From: Polyodon spathula
Taxonomy: Eukaryota > Chordata > Actinopteri > Acipenseriformes > Polyodontidae
Direction: 5' to 3'
Length of the DNA stretch: 64,000 nucleotides
NCBI RefSeq assembly: GCF_017654505.1
Contig: NC_054537.1
Coordinates: 71,752,618-71,816,617 of the forward strand
How positions within the stretch are numbered: position 1 is the stretch's first letter; every line of letters starts with the position of its first letter. Positions 1-12,659 of this stretch are shown here, one piece after another. The notes beneath the pieces were generated by a model. It did no database searches, was not told where the DNA came from, and was given only the letters and a program-made list of their open reading frames with translations. Made by a program: the position numbers and the translations under genes.

Positions 1-543
1 CTGGCCCCTATATGTAATCCCGCATGATATCGAGATAAACGGTTGCAGCTGCCTTATTACTTGCAGCTGCCTCTCGTTTACCTTTCAAATCAATACGGTC
101 TTACAACAGAGTCTCGCTTCCATCCAGGCTGACCCACTTCCCTGACCCGGAAACGAACTGTCAGGCCAGCCCTTCCAGATGCTTCTCCTCCCGTTCTTTA
201 GCGCCCTCACAGGTTGGGAGGAAGATTTATCACCAGAACTCATCTTTCCGTCACAGAGCCTCCTTTACATTTTCCAATTCACCGCTTATGTGAACTTTGT
301 ATGGAACAATTACGAAACGCTGCAATACAAATCAGTACAGTTTCCTGTAAAATCGGATCCAAACATACATAAACCTCTTGATTAGTTTAGAAATAAATTA
401 TGTATTACTTGTATTTGTGTGCATACTGCAAACCACACAAAGCTTTCTTTGGTTTACATTTGTGTTTGTTGAAGCAAACGGCTGAAATTAGACAGTGGAT
501 AATAAAAAAAAGAATTATGAAATATTACTGTATGTATTAATTT
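1..543. other. Unassigned sequence
   Basis: No gene or known repeat was recognised. Positions about 120-250 are richer in GC than what follows, and may be a fragment of an old element, but no motif supports a name. Confidence 0.4.
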
Positions 544-596
544 GAATGATACTATAAATTAGATATTCCTTTGTTTAGATTTAGGTGTAAGTAGCT
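544..596 (+). repeat. Local 53-bp repeat, copy 1
   Basis: This stretch matches 1570-1622 at about 46 of 53 positions in the same orientation, about 1 kb away. Similarity fades on both sides. It is an old direct duplication or two pieces of one dispersed element. Confidence 0.6.
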
Positions 597-1569
597 TCAT
601 AAAGCAATAAGGTACATACCTTGAATCTTAATCGTCTCCTTTGAAGCTCACATCTCATCATCTTAATCTTTTGCAATCTCTCTCTTCTCTTCTGTTCTCT
701 TCAGCACTGTTCTTTTCGCTTCTGGCTTGTCTGTGCTTTAATATTCTTTTGGCATTTTTGTAGTAACAAAAGGTTCCAAATAATTGTTAGGATTGTCGGA
801 AGCAAAGCAATTGCGTCCATCCTTTCAGTTTTGTAAACAATGAATGTGACGGCTTTCCGGGAAAGAACTGCCAGAATTTTACCTTATCACATGGCTTGCT
901 GGGAAAAAAAGCCAACATCCAACTCGAGTAGATTATCAATGCAGGTTCAGGAGGAATGTGGGAGAACCCGAATCAACTCAGATTGGTGGTTAATCCGTGC
1001 AAATGGAAATCAAGGAATTATTTTGTGTATTAAACCAGAATGATTCACTTAATACAGCAACTGGTCAGTTTAATACCAATAATTGATTACACTTCTTCTC
1101 TGGTCTAACAAAGGACCTATAAAAAAGCCTCATTTATATATATATATATAGGGCTATAACCTGTGGTTCCATCATTCTTCAACAATTCCTTCTTTTGTAA
1201 CTTTTCTCCATTACAGATTTGGTATCCTCTTCGTCCTTCTTATAAACCTACTAACAATGCACCGACAACCTCCATATATCATACCCAGATAAGGAATGTG
1301 TCCTTATTAGTAACTTTCCACAAGCTTGCCTTTACACTGAATGTAAGGAAATATACAGACAAAGGATGGCAATGTAAAAAGCACAAAAATATTACCTTTT
1401 CTTCTAACAGTAACAAATGTAAAATATCATTTGAGTTGCTTGGGGGGGGTTGGCCTTCATGGTGTCTTTAAATTCAGTCTTTATATTAATCTTTATTTCA
1501 TTGTTTTAGTTAAAACAAAAAAAAATGTTTAGCCTGGAAAAGCACCCCCACCCCTGTGTGTATTCATGT
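597..1569. other. Unassigned sequence with a weak minus-strand exon candidate
   Basis: On the minus strand a charged open segment (about 695-620) ends at a good donor (CAAG then GTATGT, at 619-614). The acceptor side is not pyrimidine-rich, so I do not call an exon. A short TA run lies at 1135-1150. Other open frames here show no protein-like features. Confidence 0.3.
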
Positions 1570-1622
1570 GAATGATATTACAAATTAGATAGTCCGTTGT
1601 TTAGATTCAAGTTTAAGTAGCT
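1570..1622 (+). repeat. Local 53-bp repeat, copy 2
   Basis: This is the partner of 544-596, with seven mismatches counted by eye. Confidence 0.6.
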
Positions 1623-3447
1623 AAGTAGTACATGGACAGTGATCAACTTTTTTGACACACAGAAAAATAGTATGGAAATTCATGGGCCAATTAAGTTCAG
1701 GATTATGATCCTCTTAGGAGCCATGGGGAGAATTAGATTACTATCATACTTTGAACCGGTGCAGAAATTCTGCATTCCCTGTTTGTTTGTGTACAATGGA
1801 GGATACAATAAACGAGTCTTGAAAAAGAGCAGGCCGTGTACACTTGCTGTAATTGATGATCATTTTGACTATCCTGAAGTGTAGAATTGTCATATTTATG
1901 TCATATTTATTTCTTAATTTGCTAATGTGTGTCTTATAAAGAAATAAAAAGTTCTGTTTGAATATGAGGGCAGTCCTGTCGAGCCAAATGACATGTGGCT
2001 CTGTGTAAGTTGCATCAACACCAAAAAAAGGGATCCTAGTGACGACTATAGCTAATTATTACAGAAATGTTTTAGAGAACAATTTTACACAAAAAAAATA
2101 AAAATTAAAAATAAAACATCATGAGTAGTTTTATGCTGTTTTATAATTTTTCTTACCTTATTGGGTAGGGGAGGATATATGGTAGCAATGCAGTGTGGAC
2201 ATAAAAAATGCTCAACCCTGTATGATCACTGCGCTTAACTGTCCCAAGTGGAAAAAAAGGCACATTTCATCTTTTCACCAGCAACCGACAAGGCAGTTAG
2301 AAATTGGCCATATGGCAAAATTAAGGACTTAAAGTAAATAAATCAAGACATTCTTGTCAAAACCATTGTACTGCCAACAATGCAATAAGTGCTCTTACAA
2401 TCCTACTGAGCCTGATTTAGTAATGCCATTCCTTTATTTTAATACTGATCTTAATCTTAGAATTTAAACAAATACAATTGAAAAGTTTATGGAACACAGA
2501 GACTATAACTAAAAAGTTATCCGTCTTTATTTCTTAAAGTCACAGGCCCATACAATGATGTACTGTTACTACCGAGCTCATAAATCAGTGGTGTCTCAGA
2601 GCTTCGCAGTCCAGTCATGTAGAGAACATGAAAGCAATTTTTTCTTTAATATCAGTGATTTGTAGGATGCAGTTACTGTTGATTTAGACCTCAGATTACT
2701 TTTTCATCTCAACTTGTGCCCTAAGGGAGCAGAAGTTTATCACATTGCTTCTCTGTCTTTGAAATCCTATTCTAATAGAAGTATGAGGTGTGAAAAAAGT
2801 ATTTTTTGTCCAAATTCAGCTTCAATTAAGTTAGACATAATGGCTCTTCTCTAAGCATGTGTTAGTTCTGTTGGTAAGTCATTACATATTTTTCATTTTA
2901 TTTCCTCCATATTTACTCCAAACTTTACGCAATTCATAATCGTTATGTTCACATTTACTGATATTTACTATAATTAACAATAGCCTATCCATTTTAAAAT
3001 GAGCTTTAATTTTATTTTGCATTGTGTTGTAATGGTAAGGCAGGACTTATTTTGTCAGCACAATTAAAAAAGACGTTCTGCTTCAGAAATGCTGGAAGTG
3101 GAACATTAAGGCAAAGACATATCTAAGGACACCAAGCACTGTTATTTATCCAGAGGTTCTGACTATATAAAGTCCAGGTGTATTTACTATGAACTGGCAT
3201 GTGGTTGTTTACTTATTTATTTATTTATTTATTTTCATTGTAAGAAAATGTACTTATTTCACTGCATTTCACGGTCTAAAAATAGTTCTTTCATGATTAA
3301 ACATAATATTTTTTTAAAGCAGAAACAATAGCCTTGTCAGATTAAATATAGACCATTCTTTTTTTAGAACAAATTGCCTCAGTTACCACATTGAACTAAA
3401 TGCCAGAATATTTAGTTTTTATGTCCACCTTTTAAAGAGTGTATTAT

Positions 3448-3451
<4 letters not shown>
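1623..3451. other. Unassigned AT-rich sequence
   Basis: No transposon ends or protein-like frames were recognised. A (TTTA)n run lies at about 3212-3234. On the minus strand, 2246-2160 is open in one frame between a CAG acceptor-like site and a strong donor-like GTAAGA, but there is no other support for an exon. Confidence 0.35.

Positions 3452-3525
<74 letters not shown>
3452..3525. repeat. (TA)n microsatellite
   Basis: About 74 bases of uninterrupted TA dinucleotide. Nothing was recognised between it and 3792. Confidence 0.95.
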
Positions 3526-3529
<4 letters not shown>

Positions 3530-3791
3530 TTATATTATATAGACGTTCAGTTTTAAACAAACCTTTAAAGAAAACAGTTGTGACGTAGAATGGATTTGGT
3601 AGTTGATGGAATGACATGGAATGGTGAAGGGTAAGCACAGTAATCTCACTCCGATTCTACTACTACTGAGGCCAGACCAAAGAACAGACCTTTAGCCTAA
3701 TAAATGACTGCGAAGCAGCAATTTAATGTAGAAGGGTAAAAGTGGACAACAAGATTAACTGTGCCATGACCACATAGATGTTTATCATAAG

Positions 3792-4510
3792 CAGGGCCGG
3801 CGTTAGGGGTAGGCGACATAGATCTAGGGCGGCATCCAATGGGGGTGCATTTTTCTGTTTTGTTTTTCCTTTTATAGAGGGGACCATATACATATATGCA
3901 CAGAGATCCCCGCGAAATATATATATATATATTATATAATATATATATATATATACTTATATATATATATATTACATAGCACCCTTATTAAGGGGCACGT
4001 TATACAGCTGTTGCAACAAAACTGATACAGTGCCATTACCCGGAACTAGTTCAATACGCATTGCGATTTATGCCGGTGTGACAGTCAGGGAGTTGAGGAG
4101 TAGGCGGCGCAGAATGAAGAACGACTAGTAACTGTGACAGTAAAGAAAAATGAAAATCTTGACAAAATATCTAAAAAAAACCCTTCTGGTTCGCAGTTTT
4201 TAAAACGACAAGCAGAAAAGGAATGGTTACAAGTGTGTCCTTCGTAATGGAGAGCAAGTGGAGAGGAAATGCCTTGTATATTCATCTTCAAGTAATGCAG
4301 TCTTCTGTTTTTGCTGTAAATTGTTTTCTAATGTAACAACAAACATCACTGGCTCTGGAGTGACTGGAAAAATGTATCATCCTTGCTTAGTCATCATGAG
4401 CCCCCCCGTGTGGGTAAATATCGTGATTTTCTTACAAATGCTTCCTAGGCCGCTATTTGAGCCAGCACCAAATAGTCATTTAATTATCAAAATTCTTGGT
4501 TTGGACTAGT
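3792..4510 (+). mobile_element. hAT element relic with TTF/ZMYM-type zinc-finger transposase start
   Basis: The left edge begins CAGGGCCGGCGTTAGG and continues through GGCGACATAG and AGGGCGGC, the terminal sequence I know from vertebrate hAT elements with ZMYM1-like transposases. A decayed reading frame follows. Around 4258-4345 it encodes an ERKCLVYSSS...VFCFCCKLFSN stretch, which is the cysteine-rich TTF/ZMYM zinc finger preceding the hAT catalytic domain. After a frame change, 4357-4400 reads DWKNVSSLLSHHE, the conserved continuation of that domain. A TA-rich patch at 3920-3975 interrupts the 5' part. Catalytic and dimerisation domains are absent, so the element is truncated and dead. The superfamily assignment rests on both the terminus and the finger and is fairly safe. 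The right end was not found. Confidence 0.75.
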
Positions 4511-5595
4511 TTCAAGATGGTGAATTAATTCTCTTGGGATCCAAGGCCCTTGGACTGACAACAATAAGGTCAAATTTGAATATAGGAAGACTGGACTTGT
4601 AATCCCCAGCTTGCTGTGAAAAAACCTATTAAACTTTTATGAGAAAAAAACAATGACAAAAATCCACTCTGAGTAGTGAATGAATCCTCTGGGGATCCAA
4701 ATATATATATATACAGGAAACTAACAATATTTGTGCTACTAGTCCAAAGGACTATTACCTTTTGAAACTTGCTAGTCCTTATGTGAAGTTCCTGAGTTGA
4801 AATGAACAACAACAGTTGGGGTCCGTAAAAATAGACTTAGATTATATTTTGCAATTTTTAATTTTTTTTTTTTTTTTGATGAAGCACCTTAGTAAACGCT
4901 CATACAGATCGATTTGCAACTTGTTCCTGAGGGACTAACTGTACAGTGTGCTGAGAAACTGGCACTGACAGCACCAGACGGGATGACAGGATTTTCAGCT
5001 GTGTCACCTTGCCGACCATGAAGCTCCGTCTGAAATTGACACCAATGACACAAATACAATGTTTATTTTTTTGTACATTACATGTGTTGTTATTTACAAA
5101 AATGCTGCCTGGCTATGAATTACTGTCTAAAATAATGAATGTACTCACATACACATGTGGTCTTCACTAAAGTCCCAATTTAAAGATACTGTAGTCCTCG
5201 GATGAAATTGTTAGCTAGGTGGCTATTTTTATTTAACTAGCAGTGGGAGAAAACCACTTCAGCAAGTACAATAGAATGTGCCAGAACTGACGGACGCTGT
5301 ATCTACAATAGATATTAATGAGAGTACAAAAGATAAACGAAGGAGACAGATCTTTTTATGAAAGCTAGGAGACTTTGTATAAGTGGATTTTATATTTTTT
5401 AAACTCTGCAATAATATTTCTGCTTGTGAAGCATCCACACTATAATTTGACTGAACAAGTGATTTATTTCCATTATGTGGGACTTTATTTTCCCCCCCCA
5501 TTGGTGCTTGAGCCCTGGAGCACTCATGGAATCAGTCAGGGTCGCAATCCAGCATCAATGGAGGGGTGAAAAACAAATCAATTAAAAATAAAAAC
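4511..5595. other. Unassigned sequence
   Basis: It contains a poly(T) run at about 4862-4879. The open frames on either strand are not protein-like by eye and I recognised no element boundaries. Confidence 0.35.
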
Positions 5596-6450
5596 TTGAA
5601 AAGTCTTCATTAGATAAGTATTCACTCCCTTTGCTACGACACTCCTAAGTAATCTTAGCTGCAACCAGTTGCCTTCAGAATTCACACAATAAGTTAAATG
5701 GAGTCCATCTGTGTGCAATAAAAGTGGTTCACATGATTTCAGATTAAATAGACCTGTCTCTGTAAGGTCCCACAGTTGGGTTGTGCATTCAAAGCAAAGC
5801 AAAGATACTACCATAAAGACCAAGGAGCTTTCAAAATAACTCCAGGATAAAGTTGTGGAAAGGCACAGACCAGAGAAGGGATATAAAAAGATTTCAATGC
5901 ATTGAATATCCCTTGGAGCATAGTCAAGTGGATCATTAAGAAGTGGAAGGTATACGGCACCACCTAGAATCTGCTTAGAGTAGGCTGTCCTCCCAAACTG
6001 AGTAACCGGGTAAGAAGGGCATTGGTCAGAGAAGGCATCAAGAGGCCAAGGACAACTCTGAATGACCTATAGAGTTCCATGGCTGAGATGGGAGAAAGAG
6101 TCCATGTGCCAACAATAGCTGCGGTACTCCATAAATCTGGCCTGTATGGCAGAGTGGCAAGAAGGAAGCCATTTCTGGGAAAAAAGCCCATGTTAACCCC
6201 ACTTGGAGTTTGCAAAAAGGCATGTGGGAGACTCTGGAAAGATGTGGCAAAATATTCTGTGGTCCAATGAAACAAAAATTGAACTATTTGGACTTAATGC
6301 AAAGTGTTATGTCTGGTGCAAACCCAACACAGGACATCACCCAGGTAACACCGTCCCTACTGTGAAGCATGGTGGTGTCATCATCATGCTATGGGGATGT
6401 TTTTCATCGACAGCAATTGGGAAGCTTGTCAGGGTAGAGGGCAGATTCTG
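5596..6450 (+). pseudogene. Tc1/mariner transposase pseudogene with 5' region
   Basis: The 5' leader (about 5596-5815) carries the typical fish/frog Tc1 sequence, including the GACCTGTCTCTGTAAGGTCC segment. The coding part is broken by frameshifts. A helix-turn-helix remnant lies near 5895-5960. Another frame covers 6025-6270. The frame at 6203-6451 gives FWKDVAK-like sequence followed by [13 protein letters not shown] and [12 protein letters not shown]. Tc1 transposases normally have WSDET at the first catalytic aspartate; here it reads WSNET, so that residue is lost. The element stops at VEGRF, before the second D and the final E, so roughly the last third is missing. Tc1 transposases are usually about 340 residues. 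A second copy of the family is at 13011-13390 on the minus strand. Confidence 0.85.
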
Positions 6451-6660
6451 ACTGTGGAAAAAAATTTGAAAAGAGCTAGAAACAACATTAGTATGTAACA
6501 TTGCTGCTTCATGTTTACAGCAAATACCAATTAGAAAGGCTTGTTTGTAAGAACCCGTTTAGGTGGGCTGGTAATGATTCCTTTTTATTAAATTGTTAGA
6601 AAAGCTCAATTAGCAGCACACCCCTTATTCCCTTCAGGATCTTAAAAATAGGTTCTACAA

Positions 6661-7143
6661 TTTTCCCTTTCCAGTCCGATGTCGGACTGTGTCCGACATC
6701 ATCAAAAAGACATAAAGCACAGGTCTCTAGTCGTTTTTTCTCCGGAAAGAGCTGAGAAAAACTTTCAATGGCCGAGTGAGACGAATATGAGCTGAATGAA
6801 GCTGAAAAAAGGGCGTATTTGATAGCCCCATGCACTACAGAGATAACACGGACATAAAGAAAGGAGATAGCTGCTTCTGCATCCAGCGCTCAAAGAATAT
6901 TGCAGACATTTGCAGAGTTTTTTGATTGCATTATTGAAGAGTTTGGTGATAAACTGAGTGATAAGGAGAGGATTTATTAGTATGCACGACTATAAAGAGG
7001 TATGCGAAGAGGTATCAGTGTAAGAGGTATCAGTGCCTTTTAAACCTGTTTTACTCTGAAAAAATATTTTATATTTTAAACAGCGTATGTAAAATAAACA
7101 GCACATGTGAAAATAAATTGGCCCTGACGTGCCTGACAAGCAT
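6661..7143 (+). mobile_element. piggyBac-type non-autonomous element, copy 1 (eroded ends)
   Basis: This segment aligns along its length with 41892-42467: both start CCCTTT..(G/A)GTCC, then GACATCATCAAAAAGA, AGCACAGGTCTCTAGT, CTTTCAATGGC(C/T)GAGTGAGAC, and end near CCTGACNNGCAT. Copy 2 is bounded by TTAA and CCCT...AGGG, the hallmark of piggyBac insertions. In this copy the left TTAA has decayed to TTTT and the right terminus is lost. No transposase frame is present, so it would have been moved in trans. Intervening 6451-6660 and the 7144-7349 flank hold nothing recognisable. Confidence 0.7.
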
Positions 7144-7349
7144 TTTCCTTACCATTTCTATTGTGATCCCAATTGTTGTGAGTCATTAACATTCTAGCAC
7201 TATTTTTTAAACAGTAGCATGTCAGGCGTTTGCAGTGATTGGCCTGATTGGTTTGTTTTTGTTAATGGTCAGAGTTTATTTTCTATCAACCGAAAGCAGA
7301 GAGGCAACTTGAAAACTGAAGCTCAATTACCCTGGTTAAGGATAATATA

Positions 7350-7427
<78 letters not shown>
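7350..7427. repeat. (TA)n microsatellite
   Basis: About 78 bases of pure TA. Confidence 0.95.
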
Positions 7428-7430
<3 letters not shown>

Positions 7431-8343
7431 TCAACCTGAACAAAACTGTTCCCTGCATTATAATGCACACTGATGTCTGCACTTACTGTAATGTATTTCA
7501 CTTTTTATACAATATTCTTGAAAACGTGAACATAGTTTGTTGGGGTTTTCTTTTTTGCTTTTTTTTGTCATATGTGGTCGCTTCTTTGCTAAGGTCCAAC
7601 GCAACCGATCTCCATCCCGATTTCAGATCCTGCAGTTTGGAACTCATGCCTGGGTTTACAGGAACTATTGCCGTGGCTGAGGAGATTGAAATTTTGAGAT
7701 TGTAAAAATAAATTTGTTGCAATTATCATTTATATTTTGTACAATTCTATTTAATGTCTGTTAGTGTTTATAAAAACATTGATGGCAAGAGGCTTTTTTT
7801 AAGCTGTTGACCCAGACCCACTTTGATCTTCAGAGGTGATTCACCCCAAGCCGTAGCGGATTGAGGTAAAACATAAATCCTTTCCTTGCCGATCACTGGA
7901 TTTATCAAGGGACGACTAAGAAACAAGCTAGTCGATTGACGGTTTAGTCTGGTATTGAAAGGGCCTAAAGTCCACTTGATATTTACGTGATTTGAGCTAA
8001 GGTTAAAGTGAACTCCCTGCCAGAATCATCGCATTGCTTAATTAATGGCAGCAACCTTTTCTTTTAAAAGCTGTTAGTTGTGGTGCTCTTTGATCTTCAG
8101 ATGTTGTCTATTAGATATGAATAATATGGACTATCATTGACATCTTATAAACAGAAACATCAAACATTGTATTAGATTTTTTTTTTTAGAGTTGGTGCCT
8201 TTGTATTTCAAAAACATTTAATGTTCATTTGCATAATTATCCAAATACACAAAAAAGACCGGACTCTATGAAAATGCTTCTTGACTATAAACATAGATAT
8301 ATAGTTTAGGGGTTATTTTATGCTTACAAAAAATTATATGTCT
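7428..8343. other. Unassigned, comparatively complex sequence
   Basis: 7780-8110 is more balanced in base composition than its surroundings. It contains two related segments, about 7798-7840 and 8066-8108, that share AAGCTGTT and CTTTGATCTTCAGA. No protein is recognised. A conserved non-coding element is possible but cannot be tested here. Confidence 0.3.
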
Positions 8344-8417
8344 TTATTTCTAATAGATTATGAATTTCAACTGCTAGTCCTTACTTCTGATAGATTATGA
8401 ATTTCAATTGCTACACC
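8344..8417 (+). repeat. 37-bp tandem duplication
   Basis: Two adjacent units (8344-8380 and 8381-8417) share TAGATTATGAATTTCAA and TTGCTA-like ends and differ at only a few positions. Confidence 0.8.
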
Positions 8418-8764
8418 ACAGGCAGCATGGCTTTGAAAGTCTTCACTAGTCAGTACAATTCAATATTGTAATCCCTACTATATTGTGCTTCATGGGTTTA
8501 TCCTGTTTCAAGTGCAGGCACTGTATTTTTACATATTACACTTTGATTAGATCCAATCATACAGATACGGTATATTCAGTAATATATAAACATATCATAT
8601 AACCATCTACACAAAAACCCCAGATGAAAATGCTTTACACTAAATAAAATGAAAGCTTCCCTGTGTTATCTCGTATAGGGTCATTATACTTCTCTTATAC
8701 TGTATGCCTGGTAAAAGTTAAGGAATTACTGTATTGACATGTATGTCATTTTTCGGACTGAGGC

Positions 8765-9729
<965 letters not shown>

Positions 9730-10080
9730 TGTGGCAGGAAATGGCTTTGCGGTTTCACTTTTGTTTGAAATCACCTCTCGCTCTCGCATTCTCCAACACC
9801 CACCCGGAGTGCAGAGAGCTGCAGGTATTTATGCAGGTGACCATCTCCCGATTAGCAACAAATTAATCACTTAATTAATTCGGGAGATGGCCACATTCTG
9901 CACAAGTTTTATAATGTGGATAGGGCTTCCCATCCACATTATAAAACTTGTGACTGAACTTGTGACTGAAGGTATATCGGGATGTGGCCAAGCAATCTGA
10001 ATAAAAAGAAACCATTAGTGTTTAGTGTTGTCTTGTCTGTCTATTTAACTGTTGTTTGTCATTGTAGATGGCTAAATGCC
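9730..10080 (-). mobile_element. LTR-like dispersed repeat, copy A
   Basis: Read on the minus strand, it shares a block (ATTAATTTGTTGCTAA, GTCACC, TATAAAT-like box, CCTGCAGCTCT, GGTGTT) with 38990-39085, and a block (AATTAATT, GGAGATG, CCACATTCTGCACA in plus orientation) with 11810-11850. Copies A and B finish ...CCTGCCACA and C finishes ...CCTGTCACA, so the right boundary near 9730 looks like a true LTR-type CA end. The left boundary is uncertain. A TATA-like box and AT-rich leader fit an LTR, but no target duplication was found. Confidence 0.5.
9901..9952. repeat. Perfect 21-bp hairpin
   Basis: Arms 9901-9921 and 9932-9952 are exact reverse complements, separated by AGGGCTTCCC. GGG and CCC inside the loop could add three pairs. 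The last bases of the right arm begin a 12-bp tandem duplication (ACTTGTGACTGA twice, 9946-9969). The structure lies inside LTR-like copy A and is absent from copies B and C. Confidence 0.95.
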
Positions 10081-11463
10081 CAGGAGCTGTTGTTTAGTTA
10101 AACTGCAAAAAACTATTCCAGTTTTCAAAATTTCTAAAATTTAAAAAGTAATAATTAATAGAGCGTAAAATCAAGTATACATCCCACATCACATCTACAT
10201 TAAGCTATTTTATTTTAGCTTATCAAGTACCCATACAAGTTCAAGAACATATTTTCTTTGCTTTACTGAACATTTATTTCCTAAACCATACTTAGACAAT
10301 ATTTCCAGCTGCATTGGCTTTTACAAATTTGTTGTATTAATTCAAATTTAAAAGAAAACTATTAAACAGTGCTGCTTGAATCAATTAAAAAGCAAAAAAA
10401 AAAAAACAATAAACTAAACAGTGCACCATCTAATAAACAATAAACAAAGCATCTTAGTGTTGCATACGGTGCAGTACAATTGCACTACATTTCCAACTGT
10501 ACAAACACATTCATTTTGTTTTGTTAATTAGACTCATAACCATACACATACTTTACATGTGTACCAATGTGTTGCACTGACATGTGGAACAAGTTACAGT
10601 ACGTCATTTAAGGTACTCCATTCAGACAAAATGTTTTCTATATCGGGCCATAACCACTTTCCTCTATAAGCTCATTTTTTCTTTCACCATATTTAAGTTT
10701 GTCTTTGTTTTGTCTACAGTCACGTATTGTTTTTTCAGCATAGCGATTGCCATGCATTTCGGCAAATTCAACAATTTTCAATTTCAAACCTGTTGTGTAG
10801 TATTTTCATTTTTTGTCTGGCTGTCCAATGTACCCAGTCTCAAAGTCACCTGCATTATTATAGCATTGCAGTTACAATGAATGGAAGACTTTGTTGTACA
10901 GAAAATGACATGGCTTTCTAACCAATAGCTATTTGCTATGGATCCTAGGGACGGGCTCAGTGAATGTGACAAATCAATGGCTTGGGAGGGTGGGAAATGT
11001 ATAGAGACTGACAGCTATTGTGTTAACAATGAAGCAGTATAGCTTGTGAAGTTTTCATGTTCCGAAGATTGATAACTTTAACCACTATTTTGCTTTTTCT
11101 CTACGTACACGTGTCTGGGTCGAAAGGAGGTCAGTCAAGAGTCTGAAAGCTTGCATTTAACATACAAAATGACTAAGGTTATTGAGAGTAACAAATTAAA
11201 ACTTTTAATTAAAACAGTGGTTTTGTGTATCTACCTAGCAACATGACCTGAATGCCATAGATCCTGAAAAAACAATTGGGTTGTTGACAGTTAAATTTGT
11301 GTGATCCATAACCGTGACTGTAGTAATCCTACTGTGGCGCTGACGCAGTAGTTTAATATTAGACACACTGGCGCATACGTCACACCAGTTTATTTTGGTT
11401 TATTTCCAATTGCAATTTCTTTCTTTCTTAAAAAGTATACAGTCTTTATTCGTAGTTTCAGGG
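10081..11463. other. Unassigned AT-rich sequence
   Basis: No protein domain or element edge was recognised. The 98-residue plus frame at 10584 is hydrophobic but low in complexity, and overlaps equally long frames on other phases, so it is treated as chance. Confidence 0.35.
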
Positions 11464-12000
11464 TGTGGCAGGATGACTGAGTCGTGATGTACCCAGACCA
11501 GACACGGAAGCTGACAGAGGCAGACAGGTACTTGTGGGTGAACGCCCTGGTGCACCATTTTTATTGCAACAAAATATTTTTAAACAAAAACAATGTAGTG
11601 AGCAAAATGAAAGTTTGAACAAAAATAAATCTTGAACACAAAACACTGACACCAAAACAAGCACCGTGCTTCCTGCACGTGTAGCAATTGTTTACTTTCA
11701 CTTTTGTTTTCTCCCGGCTCTCTTGTTCTTTCTCCTTCCTACCCCACCCCAAACACACAAACAGAGGTTTACATACAGGTGGCCATCTCAGGATTAACAA
11801 CCAACTAATTAATTCGGAGATGCCACATTCTGCACAGACTTTTTATATCTGCATGGTAGACAGTCACTTTGTCAATAATCACCGAATGTCGACTATGCAG
11901 TCTTGCAAGCTGTCTGGCAGAGACAAGCTGCTAACACTGCCTCTGCCAGATTTTTAAATAAACAAAAAATGCATTTCTTTTTTAAATAAGCTAAGCCAGG
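11464..12000 (-). mobile_element. LTR-like dispersed repeat, copy B
   Basis: On the minus strand it carries the family blocks shared with copies A and C: GCAGAATGTGG, AATTAATT, GGCCACCTGTAT, then a T-rich segment, an AATAAA-type signal (RC near 11560-11570), GGTGCACC...AAGTACCTG and the terminal CCTGCCACA. CAGGGTG occurs at 11459 and again near 11995, a possible but unproven target duplication. No coding region is inside. Confidence 0.5.
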
Positions 12001-12059
12001 GTGCACCACAGCGATAGCCTGATTCTGGACTGCGTGCAGTCACACAAAGTGGCAGCGCC

Positions 12060-12553
12060 TAGCGTACACCGGAGTGGAGCACATGCTCAAGGTGCTGCAG
12101 CATGTTAGACAGAAGAAAAAGTGTTTTTTTTTTGTTTTTTTTAACTGCAAAGGCAGTAATAGGAAAAAATACAGGCTCACACACATAGCTATGGGAATGT
12201 GAGGAAAACACTCACAATGCCAGGCTGTAATTTATTTTTTTACCAAACACACCGAGTAGGCAGTCTGAAAACAGCCGGCAGATTCAACTCAACAGCGGGG
12301 CACAGCAGAGCTGGGTCCCGGTGGAGGAATCACACTTCTCTTTTTTTTTTTTTCTTTTTTAACTATAAGGCAGTGAAAGAAAAAAAAAAACATACACGCC
12401 CACAGCATAAAAGCTGTGAGAGTAAATAGAACAGTCATTTATTTATTTTAAACATGACAAGCTGGCTGCATCGACATAACAGCGGGCTACAGCAGAGCTA
12501 GGTCAGAGTGGAGGATCGTGGGTCTCCCTTTCCCTTTTTCTTTTTTTTTTTTT
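12060..12553 (+). repeat. Degenerate tandem repeat, unit about 210 bp
   Basis: Two diverged units (about 12130-12352 and 12353-12553) each run from a T-rich tract and TTAACT through AAGGCAGT, an A-run, CACAC or CACGCCCACA, CAACAGCGGGGCACAGCAGAGCT or its variant, and GTGGAGGA to the next T-run. A partial earlier unit may start near 12060. The array directly follows LTR-like copy B on the minus strand, so it may lie upstream of that element or in its 5' part. Confidence 0.65.
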
Positions 12554-12659
12554 TGACAGTTTTTGCCACTGATCAACACAAAAAAAGTCCATAATGTCAA
12601 AGTGAAGAATAAAATCTACAAATTGTTCTAAATTAATTGCAAATACAAAACAGAAAATA

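Noticed and set aside
11458..11800. Minus frames rich in FLF/LFK
   Set aside because: They lie in the T-rich part of LTR-like copy B and are in different phases from each other without domain signals.
11459..11999. CAGGGTG as a target duplication of LTR-like copy B
   Set aside because: Seven bases is the wrong length for LTR elements, and the implied left end lacks TG; noted only as a possibility.
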